Origin: Aestuariimicrobium ganziense
GTDB lineage: Bacteria; Actinomycetota; Actinomycetes; Propionibacteriales; Propionibacteriaceae
DNA: 64,000 nucleotides
Direction of reading: 5' to 3'
Assembly (NCBI RefSeq): GCF_015352975.1
Contig: NZ_JACYIZ010000003.1
Location: 62,001 to 126,000, forward strand
The position numbers and the translations under genes are program-made. Within the stretch, counting starts at the first letter, position 1. Each line of letters begins with the position of its first letter. This document shows positions 28,512-38,049 of the stretch, one piece after another. The notes below the pieces were generated by a model. It made no database searches, was not told the DNA's origin, and saw only the letters and a list, made by a program, of their open reading frames with translations.

Positions 28512-29222
28512 TCAGGGCGCGCGCAGCAGTGGGGGCTGCTTGATCCGCATCGAGCTGTCGAGTTGGATGCCCAGCACGTCGTCCAGCCGGTTCTTCGGCA
28601 CGACGAAGCTCTGGATCAGGATCCCCTCGCCCGAGGCGGGATAGTCCTCAGCCGCACAGGTCGGATTGGCGCCGTCAGGGGCCAGGGTGACGTCGTTGGT
28701 CCACAACGCCTTGTCCTTGCCGATCAACTGGAAGCTGCAGAACACCACCCCGCCGTGTTCCTTGTCGGCCTGGGCGATCCCGGTCACCTTGATCTGCCAC
28801 TGCTGAATGACGGCGCCCGCCGGTGGCTTCTCGATCGTGCTCTCGCCCACCTTGACCGACTCGAGGTTCTCGACCTTGACCACCCGGAAGGTGGTGCCCT
28901 GCTCCTGGTTGGTCCAGACCTGGCCGACCGGCCACTGCGGTGGTCGGTTCGAGATCCGCAGCGTGACGAAGGTGCCCCACGCCGCGGCTGCGAGGGCTGC
29001 CACCAGCATCGAGACCACCCCGAACACCCACGGACGAACCCGCTTGACGGGAGTGCGAGGGGCTGGGGGCTCGGCGGGCACGCGGGGTGGGGGCCCGGGA
29101 GGCAGAGGCCCTTGCTGGGCAGGTCCTCCCGGCCCAGACCCCTGCGCCCAGCCCGGCGGGGGGCCGGCCATCGGGGTGGGTCCGGGTCCTTGGGGACGAG
29201 CCGGCGGCGGGACGGCGGTCAT
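28512..29222 (-). CDS. Single-pass membrane protein with Pro-rich tail, unknown function
   Basis: A 236-residue protein. Residues 1-58 are very rich in Pro and Gly (GPGPTPMAGPPPGW), a helix at about 67-88 spans the membrane, and the rest is an outer domain with VGQVWTNQEQGTTFRVVKVE, VVFCSFQLIGKDKALWTND and PTCAAEDYPASGEG. The two cysteines probably bond outside. Its start overlaps the upstream stop by 4 bases, so it is the last gene of a three-gene translationally coupled operon. The function is unknown. Confidence 0.82.
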   Translation of the reverse strand: MTAVPPPARPQGPGPTPMAGPPPGWAQGSGPGGPAQQGPLPPGPPPRVPAEPPAPRTPVKRVRPWVFGVVSMLVAALAAAAWGTFVTLRISNRPPQWPVGQVWTNQEQGTTFRVVKVENLESVKVGESTIEKPPAGAVIQQWQIKVTGIAQADKEHGGVVFCSFQLIGKDKALWTNDVTLAPDGANPTCAAEDYPASGEGILIQSFVVPKNRLDDVLGIQLDSSMRIKQPPLLRAP

Positions 29223-29794
29223 TCGATCACCGTCATCTCGTCCTCGCGAGAGCGCAACTCGTTCGAGGCGGTACGGGTGACGAACTCGTCCAGTGCAGAG
29301 CCAGTGAGTCCGAGGTCGGTGGTGACCACGACCTCACGGTAGGTGAGCACCGACGACTCCGTGCACCGCACCGACAAGCCCCTGAGCTGGTCGGTCGGCA
29401 CCTCCCACAGCAGGGTGGTGGTGGTGCGGAACCCGGCGAAGGGGAAGGTCACTCGTCCGAAGTCGACCGGGTGCAACTCGCTGTCGGTCGCGGTGCGCAA
29501 CTGGCAGATCATCTGGCCGATGCCGCGGTCATGGGTGGTGGTCGCGGTGAAGGTGACCGCGACGAATCGTCCCTGGGTGGCGCCACGGCGGGCGTTGTAG
29601 TCGCCGCGGTAGAAGCGGCCGCCGTCAACCCCGACGACGCTGAGCTGCTGGCCCTCGTTGACCTCGACCGGCGTGCCGATGCTCGACGTCATCTGGTCGT
29701 CGACACTGGCGTTGTCACGGAACTGCCCGATCGCCCCGGCGAGGACGAGTGAGAAGACGCCCACCGCGACCGACAGAGGATGCACCCGCTTCAT
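29219..29794 (-). CDS. Membrane-anchored exported protein, unknown function
   Basis: A 191-residue protein with an N-terminal signal anchor (PLSVAVGVFSLVLAGAIGQF at residues 6-25) and an extracytoplasmic domain containing QFVAVTFTATTTHDRG-like strands (GRFVAVTFTATT), MICQLRTATDSE and VRCTESSVLTYREVVVTTDL. The cysteine pair and strand order resemble the DUF4352-type immunoglobulin-like domain seen in exported actinobacterial proteins, but I cannot confirm the family. It overlaps both neighbours by 4 bases. Confidence 0.8.
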   Translation of the reverse strand: MKRVHPLSVAVGVFSLVLAGAIGQFRDNASVDDQMTSSIGTPVEVNEGQQLSVVGVDGGRFYRGDYNARRGATQGRFVAVTFTATTTHDRGIGQMICQLRTATDSELHPVDFGRVTFPFAGFRTTTTLLWEVPTDQLRGLSVRCTESSVLTYREVVVTTDLGLTGSALDEFVTRTASNELRSREDEMTVIE

Positions 29795-31215
29795 GGCCGC
29801 ACCTGCTCGGCTGGGGCGACCGGCTCAGCCGCGGCCGCGGGGGCGGTCGGTGCCGGCAGCGGGGCGTAGGAGTCCATGTCGGTGCCGACCAGCTTCGACT
29901 CCCCGATCGCCGACGGGTCGGCGGTGGCCTTGAACAACTGCAGGGCACGGGCGAAGGCGACCGCGAGCACCGCCAGCCGCAGGGTCTCGGCGAGCGGCTC
30001 GGAGATCACGTCGACCAGCTGCTTCCAGGCGATCCAGAAGGCCTGGTCCTGGGGCGGGAACAGCCCCATGATCGCGTTGGCGGCCAGCTGTCCCAGGGTC
30101 GAGACCACGGTGTAGACCAGCACGTAGGCACCCAGGAAGACCAGCCCACCGCGCAGGATCAGCCGCAGCGACTGGAAGGTGGGCAGGTACTTGTCGTCCA
30201 GGTCACCGAAGAACAGTTCCTGGATGCGCAGCACGACCTGGCGGCCGCGGTTGCCCGACGCCTGCTCGCGGGCAGCGGCGCGGCGGGTGCGCAGGTGGCG
30301 CTGGGCGTCCAGGTGCACCGACAGCGGCTCACCCTTGCGCCACATCTCGGCGAAGCTCAGCACGTGCGAGCCGTAGACCAGGGCGGCCACCGCCAGCCAG
30401 ACCACCGGCTCGGCCAAGGCCGACAGGAACAGTGGCCACACCTTGTGCCACAGCCCAAGCCACATCCAGCTCAGCGCGTCGGGGATCATCTCCGAGATCC
30501 GTGACACCGCCGTGGTGAAGCCCTCCTGCACCGTCTGCCACCAGCGCGCCACCCGCCGGTCGATCAGCCACAGCCAGCCACGACGCAGCAGCCCGACGCC
30601 GCCAAAGATCAGCAGCAGCATCATGAAGCCCTCGATCAGGGCGGCGAGCAGGCCCAGGGGGCGGAAGTCGGTGGCGTCGTGGATGGCGTCGACCACGCGC
30701 CGCAACAGGTAGACCGCGACGATCACCCCGGCGAGGATCGCGATCTCGCGTCCGGTGCGCGGGCTGAGCTTGGCCATCACGCTGGTCTCGAAGATGCCCC
30801 GGGTGACCACCTCGTAGGCGATCACCTCGTTGGCGGTCTTCTGCACCTCACCGAAGGCGGCATACATGCCCAGGAAGGGCAGCAGGGTGATCGCCAGCAG
30901 CCGCGGGATCGAGGTGTCACGGTCGTCTTCGACGGCCCCCTCGGGCAAGTTGTCGCGGATGCCCAGTTCGAGCCCGAGTAGTCGCAGGCAGATGATCGTT
31001 GCGCTGAGCAGGCTGACGAAGCCCAGGCTCAGCACCACCAGGGCGAGCCAGGGCCAGCGTCCGGAGATGAACGCCGCCCCGATCAGCGAGGCCTGGTAGC
31101 CCAGCCACCCCAACGCGTAGGTGCCCAGCAGCAGGGGCAACAGCCGCCACCAGACCCGCAGTGCGCCGCGGGTCAGGGCGATCACGTGGTTGGCCCACAG
31201 CCCCAGTTCGCTCAT
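29791..31215 (-). CDS. Polytopic membrane protein, unknown function
   Basis: A 474-residue protein with roughly eight to ten membrane helices: clusters at about 14-90 (three), 110-135, 165-185, 200-225, 270-300, and 355-380 and 415-435 near the end. A long charged cytoplasmic loop follows SFAEMWRKGEPLSVHLDAQR at about 305-350, and a Pro/Ala-rich tail ends the protein. No transport or enzyme motif stands out. It heads the operon with two bitopic exported-domain proteins and faces a third across a convergent gap, so it may be the membrane scaffold of this set. The start ATG 31215 is preferred to TTG 31218. Confidence 0.82.
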   Translation of the reverse strand: MSELGLWANHVIALTRGALRVWWRLLPLLLGTYALGWLGYQASLIGAAFISGRWPWLALVVLSLGFVSLLSATIICLRLLGLELGIRDNLPEGAVEDDRDTSIPRLLAITLLPFLGMYAAFGEVQKTANEVIAYEVVTRGIFETSVMAKLSPRTGREIAILAGVIVAVYLLRRVVDAIHDATDFRPLGLLAALIEGFMMLLLIFGGVGLLRRGWLWLIDRRVARWWQTVQEGFTTAVSRISEMIPDALSWMWLGLWHKVWPLFLSALAEPVVWLAVAALVYGSHVLSFAEMWRKGEPLSVHLDAQRHLRTRRAAAREQASGNRGRQVVLRIQELFFGDLDDKYLPTFQSLRLILRGGLVFLGAYVLVYTVVSTLGQLAANAIMGLFPPQDQAFWIAWKQLVDVISEPLAETLRLAVLAVAFARALQLFKATADPSAIGESKLVGTDMDSYAPLPAPTAPAAAAEPVAPAEQVRP

Positions 31216-31269
31216 CAAGGGTCAGCCTAACCAGAGCGGTGCCAGGCCGAGCAGTGCAGCCGGGGCCGC

Positions 31270-31866
31270 TCAGCCATAGGTGTCGCGAGGTCCTCGCCCA
31301 TCGCGCACCGACCGGGGCCCGCGCTTCCAGGACGGGGCGCTCGGGCCCAGGATCGTCACCTTGGTGACGGTGCCGTCGCCCAGTTCGGCATTGAGCTTGG
31401 CGATCAGGTGGGTCTGGATCATGCGCAGCGAGGTCGCCCAGGTGGTGGAGTCGGCACGAATGGTGAGCACCCCGTCCTGGTAGGCCTCGGGGGTGGTGTG
31501 GTTGGCGTTGTCCTCACCGACCAGGTCGGCCCAGCGTCCGAGCAGGGTGCGCACGCTCAGCTGCTTGGTCCAGCCCCGATCCTGGACGAGGTTGTCGAAC
31601 ACGCTGCCCACGGTCTGGGGGTCGCGTTCGTCGGGACCCGAGCCCGAGCGGGTGGTGGGGTCACTGGGACGACGCTTGCGCCGGGGTCGAACACCCTTGG
31701 ACGGCGGCAGATTCACTCCCCCGCTCGGTGATCCGCCGGCCGCAGTCTGGTGGGCGATCTGGGTGGCCAGGTCGATGCCCTGCGGGTCATGGTCGGCCAG
31801 GGCCTGCGCGTCCTCGGCGTCGAGGTCATCGGGGCCTGCGTCGACTGGACGATCCGGGTCGCTCAC
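31270..31866 (-). CDS. dciA: DciA-like DUF721 protein, helicase loader
   Basis: A 198-residue protein. An acidic and basic disordered N-terminus (1-85) precedes the DUF721 domain: [59 protein letters not shown] and [19 protein letters not shown] are the conserved blocks with the key tryptophans. DciA proteins load or support the replicative helicase DnaB at the origin. It overlaps recF by 4 bases (ATGA) in the conserved dnaN-gnd-recF-dciA-gyrB order. Confidence 0.93.
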   Translation of the reverse strand: MSDPDRPVDAGPDDLDAEDAQALADHDPQGIDLATQIAHQTAAGGSPSGGVNLPPSKGVRPRRKRRPSDPTTRSGSGPDERDPQTVGSVFDNLVQDRGWTKQLSVRTLLGRWADLVGEDNANHTTPEAYQDGVLTIRADSTTWATSLRMIQTHLIAKLNAELGDGTVTKVTILGPSAPSWKRGPRSVRDGRGPRDTYG

Positions 31867-33032
31867 TGGTTCACCCCCTGGTCGGGCTGCTGGTCCTCGT
31901 CCTCGGCGGTGACCTCACCGCGCACCACCCGGAACCGGCGCCCGGCCAGCAGGTCGGGCACATCGGCGCCGACGGCGGCCGTCACCAGCACCTGCTCGGC
32001 GTCACGCACCGCACCGGCGAGGCGTTCTCGGCGGGTCTGGTCGAGTTCGGCGAACACGTCGTCGAGCACCAGTACCGGCTCGACGCCGTCGGCCCTGACC
32101 AGCCCGAACGCCCCCAGCTTGAGCGACAGCGCCAGGCTCCAGGACTCGCCGTGGCTGGCGTAACCCTTGGCGGGCAGGTCGCCGATCGACAGCAGCACCT
32201 CGTCGCGGTGCGGGCCGACCAAGCTCACCCCGCGCACGATCTCGTCGCGGCGGCGGTGCCGCATGCCCTCGAGCAGTCGGGTGGTGAGTTCTTCGCGGCT
32301 GAGCTCGCCCGACAGGTCGAGGGCGGTGCGGTACTCGGCGGTGACGGTGTTGTTCTGCGGCGCGATGTCGGCGTAGGCAGTGGCGGTCAGTGGCATCAGC
32401 TCGGCCAGGGTGTCGAGCCTGGCCAGCAGCAGTTCCCCGCCGACCTGGCTGAGCTGGTCGTCCCAGACGTCGAGGGTCGACTCGGCGTCGGGGTCGACAG
32501 CTCGACCGTGCCGGCCCGACAACGACTTGAGCAGGGTGTTGCGTTGGCGAAGCAGTCGGTCGTAGTCGGCCTTGACCCCGGCCATCCGGGGCCAGCGGGT
32601 GACCACCACCTGGTCGAGGAACCGGCGCCGGTCCGAGGGGTCACCCTTGACGATCGCCAGGTCTTCGGGTGAGAACACAACCGTGCGCAGCACCCCGAGC
32701 AGGTCGCGCATCCGCGCTTGTGGCGAGCGGTTGATCCGGGCCCGGTTGGCTCGTTGGGGGTTGATCTCGCACTCCAGCAGCAGGGTGCGTTCGTCGTCCA
32801 GGCCGGCCCTGACCCGGGCGCGGACGATGGCCTGCTCGGTGCCGGCTCGCACGAGTGGGGCGTCCTGGGCGACCCGGTGCGACGACAACGTCGACAGGTA
32901 CTCCACCGCCTCGACCAGGTTGGTCTTGCCCTGCCCGTTGGCGCCGACGAACACGCTGACGCCGGGTGCCAGTGCGATGTCGGCACTGGGGTAGCTGCGA
33001 AAGTCGTGCAACTGCAGGTGTTCGACGTGCAT
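31863..33032 (-). CDS. recF: DNA replication and repair protein RecF
   Basis: A 389-residue SMC-like ATPase that helps load RecA at gaps. [19 protein letters not shown] is the typical start. [17 protein letters not shown] at about 32-48 is Walker A, and [20 protein letters not shown] at about 115-134 is a strongly conserved block. The signature region [20 protein letters not shown] comes before [20 protein letters not shown] (Walker B and D-loop). An acidic tail closes the protein. It lies between gnd and dciA. Confidence 0.97.
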   Translation of the reverse strand: MHVEHLQLHDFRSYPSADIALAPGVSVFVGANGQGKTNLVEAVEYLSTLSSHRVAQDAPLVRAGTEQAIVRARVRAGLDDERTLLLECEINPQRANRARINRSPQARMRDLLGVLRTVVFSPEDLAIVKGDPSDRRRFLDQVVVTRWPRMAGVKADYDRLLRQRNTLLKSLSGRHGRAVDPDAESTLDVWDDQLSQVGGELLLARLDTLAELMPLTATAYADIAPQNNTVTAEYRTALDLSGELSREELTTRLLEGMRHRRRDEIVRGVSLVGPHRDEVLLSIGDLPAKGYASHGESWSLALSLKLGAFGLVRADGVEPVLVLDDVFAELDQTRRERLAGAVRDAEQVLVTAAVGADVPDLLAGRRFRVVRGEVTAEDEDQQPDQGVNQ

Positions 33033-33040
33033 CAGCGCCC

Positions 33041-33057
33041 CCGTGGTCGTGCCACGG
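33041..33057 (-). terminator. GC-rich hairpin after gnd
   Basis: CCGTGG (33041-33046) pairs with CCACGG (33052-33057) over a 5-base loop in the 34-base gap after the gnd stop. There is no T-run, so at most it attenuates transcription into recF. Confidence 0.35.
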
Positions 33058-33066
33058 CCGTGCCGG

Positions 33067-33951
33067 TCAGGGCTTGGGGTCGGTGATCACGCCGTGGCCA
33101 CCGAACTCGTTGCGCATCGCCGCGATCATCTTCATCGCGGTCTGGTCTTCCTGGCGCGAGACGAACCGGGCGAACAGCGATGCGGCGATGGTGGGCACCG
33201 GCACGGCCAGGTCGACGGCGGCGTTGACCGTCCAGCGCCCCTCGCCGGAGTCCTCGGCGTAGCCCTCGATGCCGTCCAGGTGCGGGTCCTTGTCGAGCGC
33301 GGCCACCATCAGGTCGAGCAGCCACGAGCGGATCACGGTGCCTTCGCGCCACGAGCGGAAGACCTCTGGGACGTTGGTCACCTCACCGGCGGTCTCGAGC
33401 AGTTCCCAACCCTCGGCGTAGGCCTGCATGATGCCGTACTCGATGCCGTTGTGGACCATCTTGGCGAAGTGGCCGGCGCCGTGGTCACCGGCGTGGACGA
33501 AGCCGAACTCACCGTCGGGCTTGAGCGCGGTGAAGATCGGCATGCAGTGCTCCACCACCTCGGCCTTGCCGCCCACCATCAGGGCATAGCCGTTCTCACG
33601 ACCCCAAATGCCGCCAGAAACGCCGCAGTCGAGGAACTCCAGACCGTGCGGGGCGAGCTGCTCGGCGTGGCGCTTGTCATGGGTCCACTTGGAGTTGCCG
33701 CCGTCGATGATGATGTCGCCGCTGGCCATCAGGGGGACGAGTTCGTCGATCACCGACTGCACCGCCTGCTGGGGAACCATCACCCACACCACCTTCGGTG
33801 AGGCGGTCAGCTGGGCGACCATGTCGGCCAGGTCCTTGGCGTCGGAGATCTCCTGGTTCTGGTCGTAGCCGACGACGGTGTGGTCACGGTCGCGCAGGCG
33901 CTCGCGCATGGCGCCGCCCATCTTGCCCAGTCCGACGAGTCCGAGTTCCAT
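33067..33951 (-). CDS. gnd: 6-phosphogluconate dehydrogenase, short (NAD-type) form
   Basis: A 294-residue decarboxylating dehydrogenase of the pentose phosphate pathway. [20 protein letters not shown] at residues 2-21 is the dinucleotide loop. [16 protein letters not shown] and [20 protein letters not shown] are the substrate motifs, and [16 protein letters not shown] carries the catalytic lysine neighbourhood ([14 protein letters not shown]). The short form is about 300 residues against about 470 for the common form, and such forms often prefer NAD+. Location between dnaN and recF is a known actinobacterial trait. Confidence 0.95.
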   Translation of the reverse strand: MELGLVGLGKMGGAMRERLRDRDHTVVGYDQNQEISDAKDLADMVAQLTASPKVVWVMVPQQAVQSVIDELVPLMASGDIIIDGGNSKWTHDKRHAEQLAPHGLEFLDCGVSGGIWGRENGYALMVGGKAEVVEHCMPIFTALKPDGEFGFVHAGDHGAGHFAKMVHNGIEYGIMQAYAEGWELLETAGEVTNVPEVFRSWREGTVIRSWLLDLMVAALDKDPHLDGIEGYAEDSGEGRWTVNAAVDLAVPVPTIAASLFARFVSRQEDQTAMKMIAAMRNEFGGHGVITDPKP

Positions 33952-33999
33952 GGCGCCTCCTAGTAGCGGCGTGGGTGGGGTGGGGGTGGAACGTCAGGG

Positions 34000-35175
34000 T
34001 CAGCGTCGTCCGGCGGTGTCGGGCAGGCGCATGAGCATGATGACGTGGCGGTAGTCGGTGAGCGGTTCACCGTCGACGCTGTCCAGGCCGGTGATCAGGC
34101 AGGGCTTGCCCGGCGCGGTGAACGCGAAGTGGACGAACGGGGTGTCCAGGGCGCCCAACGCATCCGACAGGTAGTGCGGGTTGAAGCCCGCGGCCGTGAT
34201 CGCCATCTCGCCGCCGGCGTGGTTCTCGACCACGGCCTCGATGGCCTCCGAGGCCTGGGCCTGGTCACCGGTGGCGGCCTCGAGCGCGATCTGTCCGTCG
34301 CCGATCAGCATGCGCAGCGGGGTGTTGCGCTCGGCCACCAGGGCGACGCGCTTGACCGAGGCGATCACGTCGGCGGTGGCGCAGCGCACGCTGACCGCGG
34401 CCTGCACGTTCATCAGGTGGCGCACCTTGGGGAACTCGCCGTCGAGCAGGCGGGTGGTGGTCTGGCGGGTGCCGCCGGAGCCGTCGCCCTCGAAGCCGAT
34501 CAGTCCGTCGCCGACCGAGGCGTTCGACAGGCTCATGGTGACGTGCTCGCCGGAGGTCATCGATCGGGCAGTGTCGGAGAGCACCTTGGCGGGGACGAGT
34601 GCAGCGCCCTGTTCTGAGCTGCCGGCGGGGCGCCAGGACAGTTCCTTGAGCGCCATCCGGTAGCGGTCGGTGGCCAGCAGCGACAGGGTCTCGCCCTCGA
34701 GTTCGACGCGCACACCGGTGAAGACCGGCAGCAGTTCGTCTCGGCCGGCGGCCACCACGACCTGGGCGACCGCCTTGGCGAAGTCGGACGACTCGACCGT
34801 TCCGGTGGCTGCTGGCATCTCGGGCAGGGCGGGGTACTCGGCGACCGGCAGGGTCTGCAGGGTGAACCTCGCCGACCCGCAGACCAGCTCGAGGTGGTTG
34901 CCGTCGCTGGTGATCTCGACGGGCTTGTTGGGCAGCGAGCGCGCGATGTCGGCAAGCAGGCGGCCGGAGACCAGCGCCTCGCCCTCTTCGGAGACCTGGG
35001 CCTTGACCTCGATCTTGGCCGACGTCTCGTAGTCGAAGCTCGACATGGTGACGCCGTCGGTTTCGGCACGGATCAGCAGGCCGGTGAGAATCGGTGCCGA
35101 GGGCCGGGTCGGCAAGCTGCGCGCAGCCCAAGCCACCGCTTCGGCCATCACGTCACGTTCCAGGCGAATCTTCAC
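34000..35175 (-). CDS. dnaN: DNA polymerase III beta sliding clamp
   Basis: A 391-residue clamp subunit. GTG 35175 is chosen because AAGGGA lies 6 bases upstream and VKIRLERDVMAEAVAWAARS is the normal family start; an in-frame ATG at 35199 would add eight residues. LPTRPSAPILTGLLI, the domain junctions and SDALGALDTPFVHFAFTAPG near the end match the family, though the extreme C-terminus (RLPDTAGRR) is longer than MPMR-type endings. It encircles DNA and tethers polymerase. The gene follows the presumed oriC and precedes gnd by 48 bases. Confidence 0.97.
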   Translation of the reverse strand: MKIRLERDVMAEAVAWAARSLPTRPSAPILTGLLIRAETDGVTMSSFDYETSAKIEVKAQVSEEGEALVSGRLLADIARSLPNKPVEITSDGNHLELVCGSARFTLQTLPVAEYPALPEMPAATGTVESSDFAKAVAQVVVAAGRDELLPVFTGVRVELEGETLSLLATDRYRMALKELSWRPAGSSEQGAALVPAKVLSDTARSMTSGEHVTMSLSNASVGDGLIGFEGDGSGGTRQTTTRLLDGEFPKVRHLMNVQAAVSVRCATADVIASVKRVALVAERNTPLRMLIGDGQIALEAATGDQAQASEAIEAVVENHAGGEMAITAAGFNPHYLSDALGALDTPFVHFAFTAPGKPCLITGLDSVDGEPLTDYRHVIMLMRLPDTAGRR

Positions 35176-35647
35176 GGATTTCCCTTCGACCAGGGTCATC
35201 GACACCACTGTCGCGCCGCGGCGCGGTACTCGATCATATCGACACAGACCGACATCTGCCCGGTCGGGTGGGCGTGGTGTGCGAGGTCGTGCACACCTGG
35301 GGACGAACCCACTGTTACCCCTGGATGATGTATGTCCTCCAGTCACAGTCATCACTTCTGTGGAACCTGTGGAGATCGAGCGTTCAGCCTTGTCATCCCG
35401 TTCGAGAACGGGTGGGGACGAGGTGTGGACGACCCTTGGACAGCGAGCGCGGTCTGGGGATGGGGGCTGGGTGTGGAGAAGGTTCCACAGCTGTCCACAG
35501 CCGTGTCCGCAGAGGACGATCACCACAACGAGGGTCAGGTGGCGGGTTCCCTGTCAACCACCCGGCACAGGGTTGTTGACTGAGCACACGTTTGATCCTG
35601 CGCCCGGTGACCCAACCTGTGCTGGGACGGGGACCGTGGACTCGACC
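35176..35647. other. oriC: Probable oriC, dnaN-dnaA intergenic region
   Basis: In actinobacteria oriC normally lies between dnaA and dnaN. This 472-base gap has at least six imperfect DnaA-box cores: TGTGGA-type at about 35359-35365, 35367-35374, 35424-35430 and 35471-35477, GTTCCACAG at 35482-35490 and CTGTCCACA at 35491-35499. An AT-richer stretch at about 35313-35360 (ending in ATCACTTCT) could unwind. Four copies of GGACGA also occur here (35301, 35416, 35427, 35514). No gene is seen. Confidence 0.7.
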
Positions 35648-37114
35648 TCAGCTGTTGGCGGCCTGCTTGATCCGGTTGGTCAGCTCGCTCACCTGGTTGA
35701 AGATGCTGCGACGCTCGGGCAATTGCTCGCGGATCTTGCGCACCGCGTGCAGCACGGTGCTGTGGTCCTTGCCGCCGAAGGCCTCGCCGATCTTGGGCAG
35801 CGACAGCTCGGTGAGCTCACGGCACAGGTACATCGCGATTTGGCGGGCGGTGACCAGGGCGTGGTTGCGAGACCTGCCGCACAACTCGTCCACCGTGATG
35901 CCGAAGTAGGCCACGGTCTCGTTGATGATCAGCTGGCTGGTCACCGTGCCGTCACCGCCGTCAGGAATCAGGTCCTTGAGCACGGACTCGGCCACGTCGA
36001 GGTCGACGCCCTGGCGATTGAGGCTGGCGAACGCGGTCACCCGCACCAGCGCACCCTCGAGTTCGCGGATGTTGGACTGGATCTTGGTGGCGATGAACTC
36101 CAGCACCTCGGCGCCAACCTCGAACCGCTCGGCGTGCGCCTTCTTCTTGAGGATGGCGATCCGGGTCTCGAGGTCGGGCGGCTGGATGTCGGTCAGCAGG
36201 CCCCACTCGAAGCGGCTGCGCAGACGCGACTCGAGGTTCTCGAGTGCCTTCGGCGGACGATCGGAGGTCAACACGATCTGCTTCTGTGCGTTGTGCAGGG
36301 TGTTGAAGGTGTGGAAGAACTCCTCCTGGGTCTGGATCTTCGACTCCAGGAACTGGATGTCGTCGATCAACAGCACGTCGACCTCGCGGTAGGTGCGCCG
36401 GAACTGCTGGGTGCGGTTGTCGGAGATCGCGTTGATGAAGTCGTTGGTCAGCTGCTCGGTGCTGACGTACTTGACCTTGACCCGGGGGTAGTAGCTGCGC
36501 ACGTAGTGCCCCAGCGCGTGCAGAAGGTGGGTCTTGCCCAGGCCCGAGTCGCCGTAGATCAGCAGCGGGTTGTAGGCCTTGCCCGGCATCTCGGCCACGG
36601 CCACGGCGGCCGCGTGGGCGAACCGGTTGGACGGGCCGACCACGAAGGTGTCGAAGGTGTACTTGGGGTTCAGCCGATCTTCGTCGCTGAGGGCCGACAG
36701 GCTGCTGACTGCGGCAGATGCGGCGCTGTCCACACCCCTGTCCACAGGCTTGCCATTGCCGGTGTCGATGCCGGGGGTCACCTCGACCTCGTCGTCACCG
36801 GTGTCGACCTCGTCGGGCTCCAGATCGAGCTCCAGGTCGGGCTCGACCGTGATGGCCAGGCGCATCGGACGCGAGAACCGATCCGAGAGGGCCTCTTCGA
36901 GTTGGTCGCGCAGCCGGGTCTCGACCCGGTCGCGGGTGAAGTCGTTGGGCACCGCGATCATGACCGTCGACTCGTGGATGGTCAGGGGTTTCGTGTTCCT
37001 GAGCCATGCCCTGGTGGGTTGGTCGACCGATCGCTTGATGGCTGCCCACACCTGGTCGAGGTCAACCGTCGCGCCGGCGCCAGCGCCAGACGACGAGACC
37101 GGTGTGTCGACCAC
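35648..37114 (-). CDS. dnaA: Chromosomal replication initiator DnaA
   Basis: A 488-residue AAA+ initiator. GTG 37114 lies 8 bases after AAGGAG and gives VVDTPVSSSG. Domain I (about 15-95, VWAAIKRSVDQPTRAWLRN) and an acidic domain II linker precede NPKYTFDTFVVGPSNRFAHA. GDSGLGKTHLLHALG is Walker A, VLLIDDIQFLESK Walker B, and domain IV has ARQIAMYLCRELTELSLPKI and GKDHSTVLHAVRKI, the DnaA signature that reads the boxes. It binds ATP and unwinds oriC. Perfect boxes at 37236-37256, upstream, imply autoregulation. Confidence 0.98.
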   Translation of the reverse strand: MVDTPVSSSGAGAGATVDLDQVWAAIKRSVDQPTRAWLRNTKPLTIHESTVMIAVPNDFTRDRVETRLRDQLEEALSDRFSRPMRLAITVEPDLELDLEPDEVDTGDDEVEVTPGIDTGNGKPVDRGVDSAASAAVSSLSALSDEDRLNPKYTFDTFVVGPSNRFAHAAAVAVAEMPGKAYNPLLIYGDSGLGKTHLLHALGHYVRSYYPRVKVKYVSTEQLTNDFINAISDNRTQQFRRTYREVDVLLIDDIQFLESKIQTQEEFFHTFNTLHNAQKQIVLTSDRPPKALENLESRLRSRFEWGLLTDIQPPDLETRIAILKKKAHAERFEVGAEVLEFIATKIQSNIRELEGALVRVTAFASLNRQGVDLDVAESVLKDLIPDGGDGTVTSQLIINETVAYFGITVDELCGRSRNHALVTARQIAMYLCRELTELSLPKIGEAFGGKDHSTVLHAVRKIREQLPERRSIFNQVSELTNRIKQAANS

Positions 37115-37235
37115 GGTGTGCACTCCTTCGCGGGGCTGGGGGTCCCGCACTCGACGACGTTATCGTTGACCGTGGCCACTTCCCGCTGGTGTCATCGGCG
37201 ACAGGAGGTTTGTCACGTCAACCGATGAACCTCAG

Positions 37236-37273
37236 TTGTCCACAGGGTTGTCCACAGTATCGACACCTGTGGA
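37236..37273. promoter_or_regulatory. Two perfect DnaA boxes plus one weaker, upstream of dnaA
   Basis: TTGTCCACA occurs exactly at 37236-37244 and 37248-37256, 12 bases apart in the same orientation; TGTGGA at 37268-37273 is a weaker inverted site. They lie between dnaA and rpmH and may autoregulate dnaA or form part of a bipartite origin. The rest of this 429-base gap holds the repeated sequence TATCGTTGACC (37161-37171 and about 37459-37469), whose second copy may contain the rpmH -10 (TATCGT). Confidence 0.75.
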
Positions 37274-37543
37274 GAACTGGGGGCGATTCTGGGAACAGCT
37301 TCGGGCCAAGGTAGTCAATGGCGCTGTGGCCCTGCAAGGTGGGGTGGGCGTTTCTGGGCCCGTCGTCGGCGTGTCGACTGGACTACAGCGCTGTGATTCG
37401 TCCTCTCGACCGGCCAGGGCGGTCGTCCGGGTTTGCCCGCACCCAGATCTGCCACGTATCGTTGACCAGTCGCTGTCGAGCGACCACTTCCCCGTGTGCC
37501 CATCGTGGGCACCATTCCGCACAGAGTCCTTGGAGTGAGCACC

Positions 37544-37681
37544 GTGAGCAAGCGCACCTTCCAGCCCAGCAACCGGCGTCGCAGCCGTACCCATGGCTTC
37601 CGCACCCGCATGCGCACCCGCGCCGGCCGCGCGATCCTGAGCGCCCGCCGCCGCAAGGGCCGCCAAGAGCTGTCCGCCTGA
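37544..37681 (+). CDS. rpmH: 50S ribosomal protein L34
   Basis: A 45-residue, very basic protein. [20 protein letters not shown] and [20 protein letters not shown] make up nearly the whole L34 sequence. GTG 37544 is preferred, with TTGGAG upstream. It begins the plus-strand run rpmH-rnpA-yidD-yidC-jag-rsmG, divergent from dnaA. Confidence 0.97.
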   Translation: MSKRTFQPSNRRRSRTHGFRTRMRTRAGRAILSARRRKGRQELSA

Positions 37682-37689
37682 GCACTGCC

Positions 37690-38049
37690 GTGCTGGCGTC
37701 CAGGGCGCGGCTGAAGACCTCTGCGGACTTCCGCGAGACCACACGCCACGGCGTGCGGGTGGCTCGTCCCAGCATGGTCGTGCACCTGCGTGCCACCCAG
37801 AGCCCACTCGACGAGGTCAACCCGACCCGGGTGGGCTTTGTCGTGTCCAAGGCCGTGGGGGGAGCCGTCGTCCGCAACCGAGTCAAGCGCCAACTGCGCC
37901 ACCTGGCTCGTCCGCTGGTGGAAGCTCACCCCACCGGCTACGACGTCGTGGTGCGCGCCCTTCCGGCGGCCGTCGGCTCGTCCCGGCTGGACGATGACCT
38001 GCGCGGCGCCTGGCGCGGGGCAATCACCCGACTGGAGGCCCGGCGATGA
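37690..38049 (+). CDS. rnpA: Ribonuclease P protein component
   Basis: A 119-residue basic protein that supports the RNase P RNA in trimming tRNA 5' ends. [20 protein letters not shown] is the N-terminal conserved part, [20 protein letters not shown] with [11 protein letters not shown] is the RNR signature. GTG 37690 is 8 bases after rpmH, so the two are coupled. It overlaps yidD by 4 bases. Confidence 0.95.
   Translation: MLASRARLKTSADFRETTRHGVRVARPSMVVHLRATQSPLDEVNPTRVGFVVSKAVGGAVVRNRVKRQLRHLARPLVEAHPTGYDVVVRALPAAVGSSRLDDDLRGAWRGAITRLEARR

Noticed and set aside
35045..37228. A 727-codon plus-strand frame across dnaA
   Set aside because: It is antisense to dnaA and crosses the origin; the composition is that of a shadow frame.
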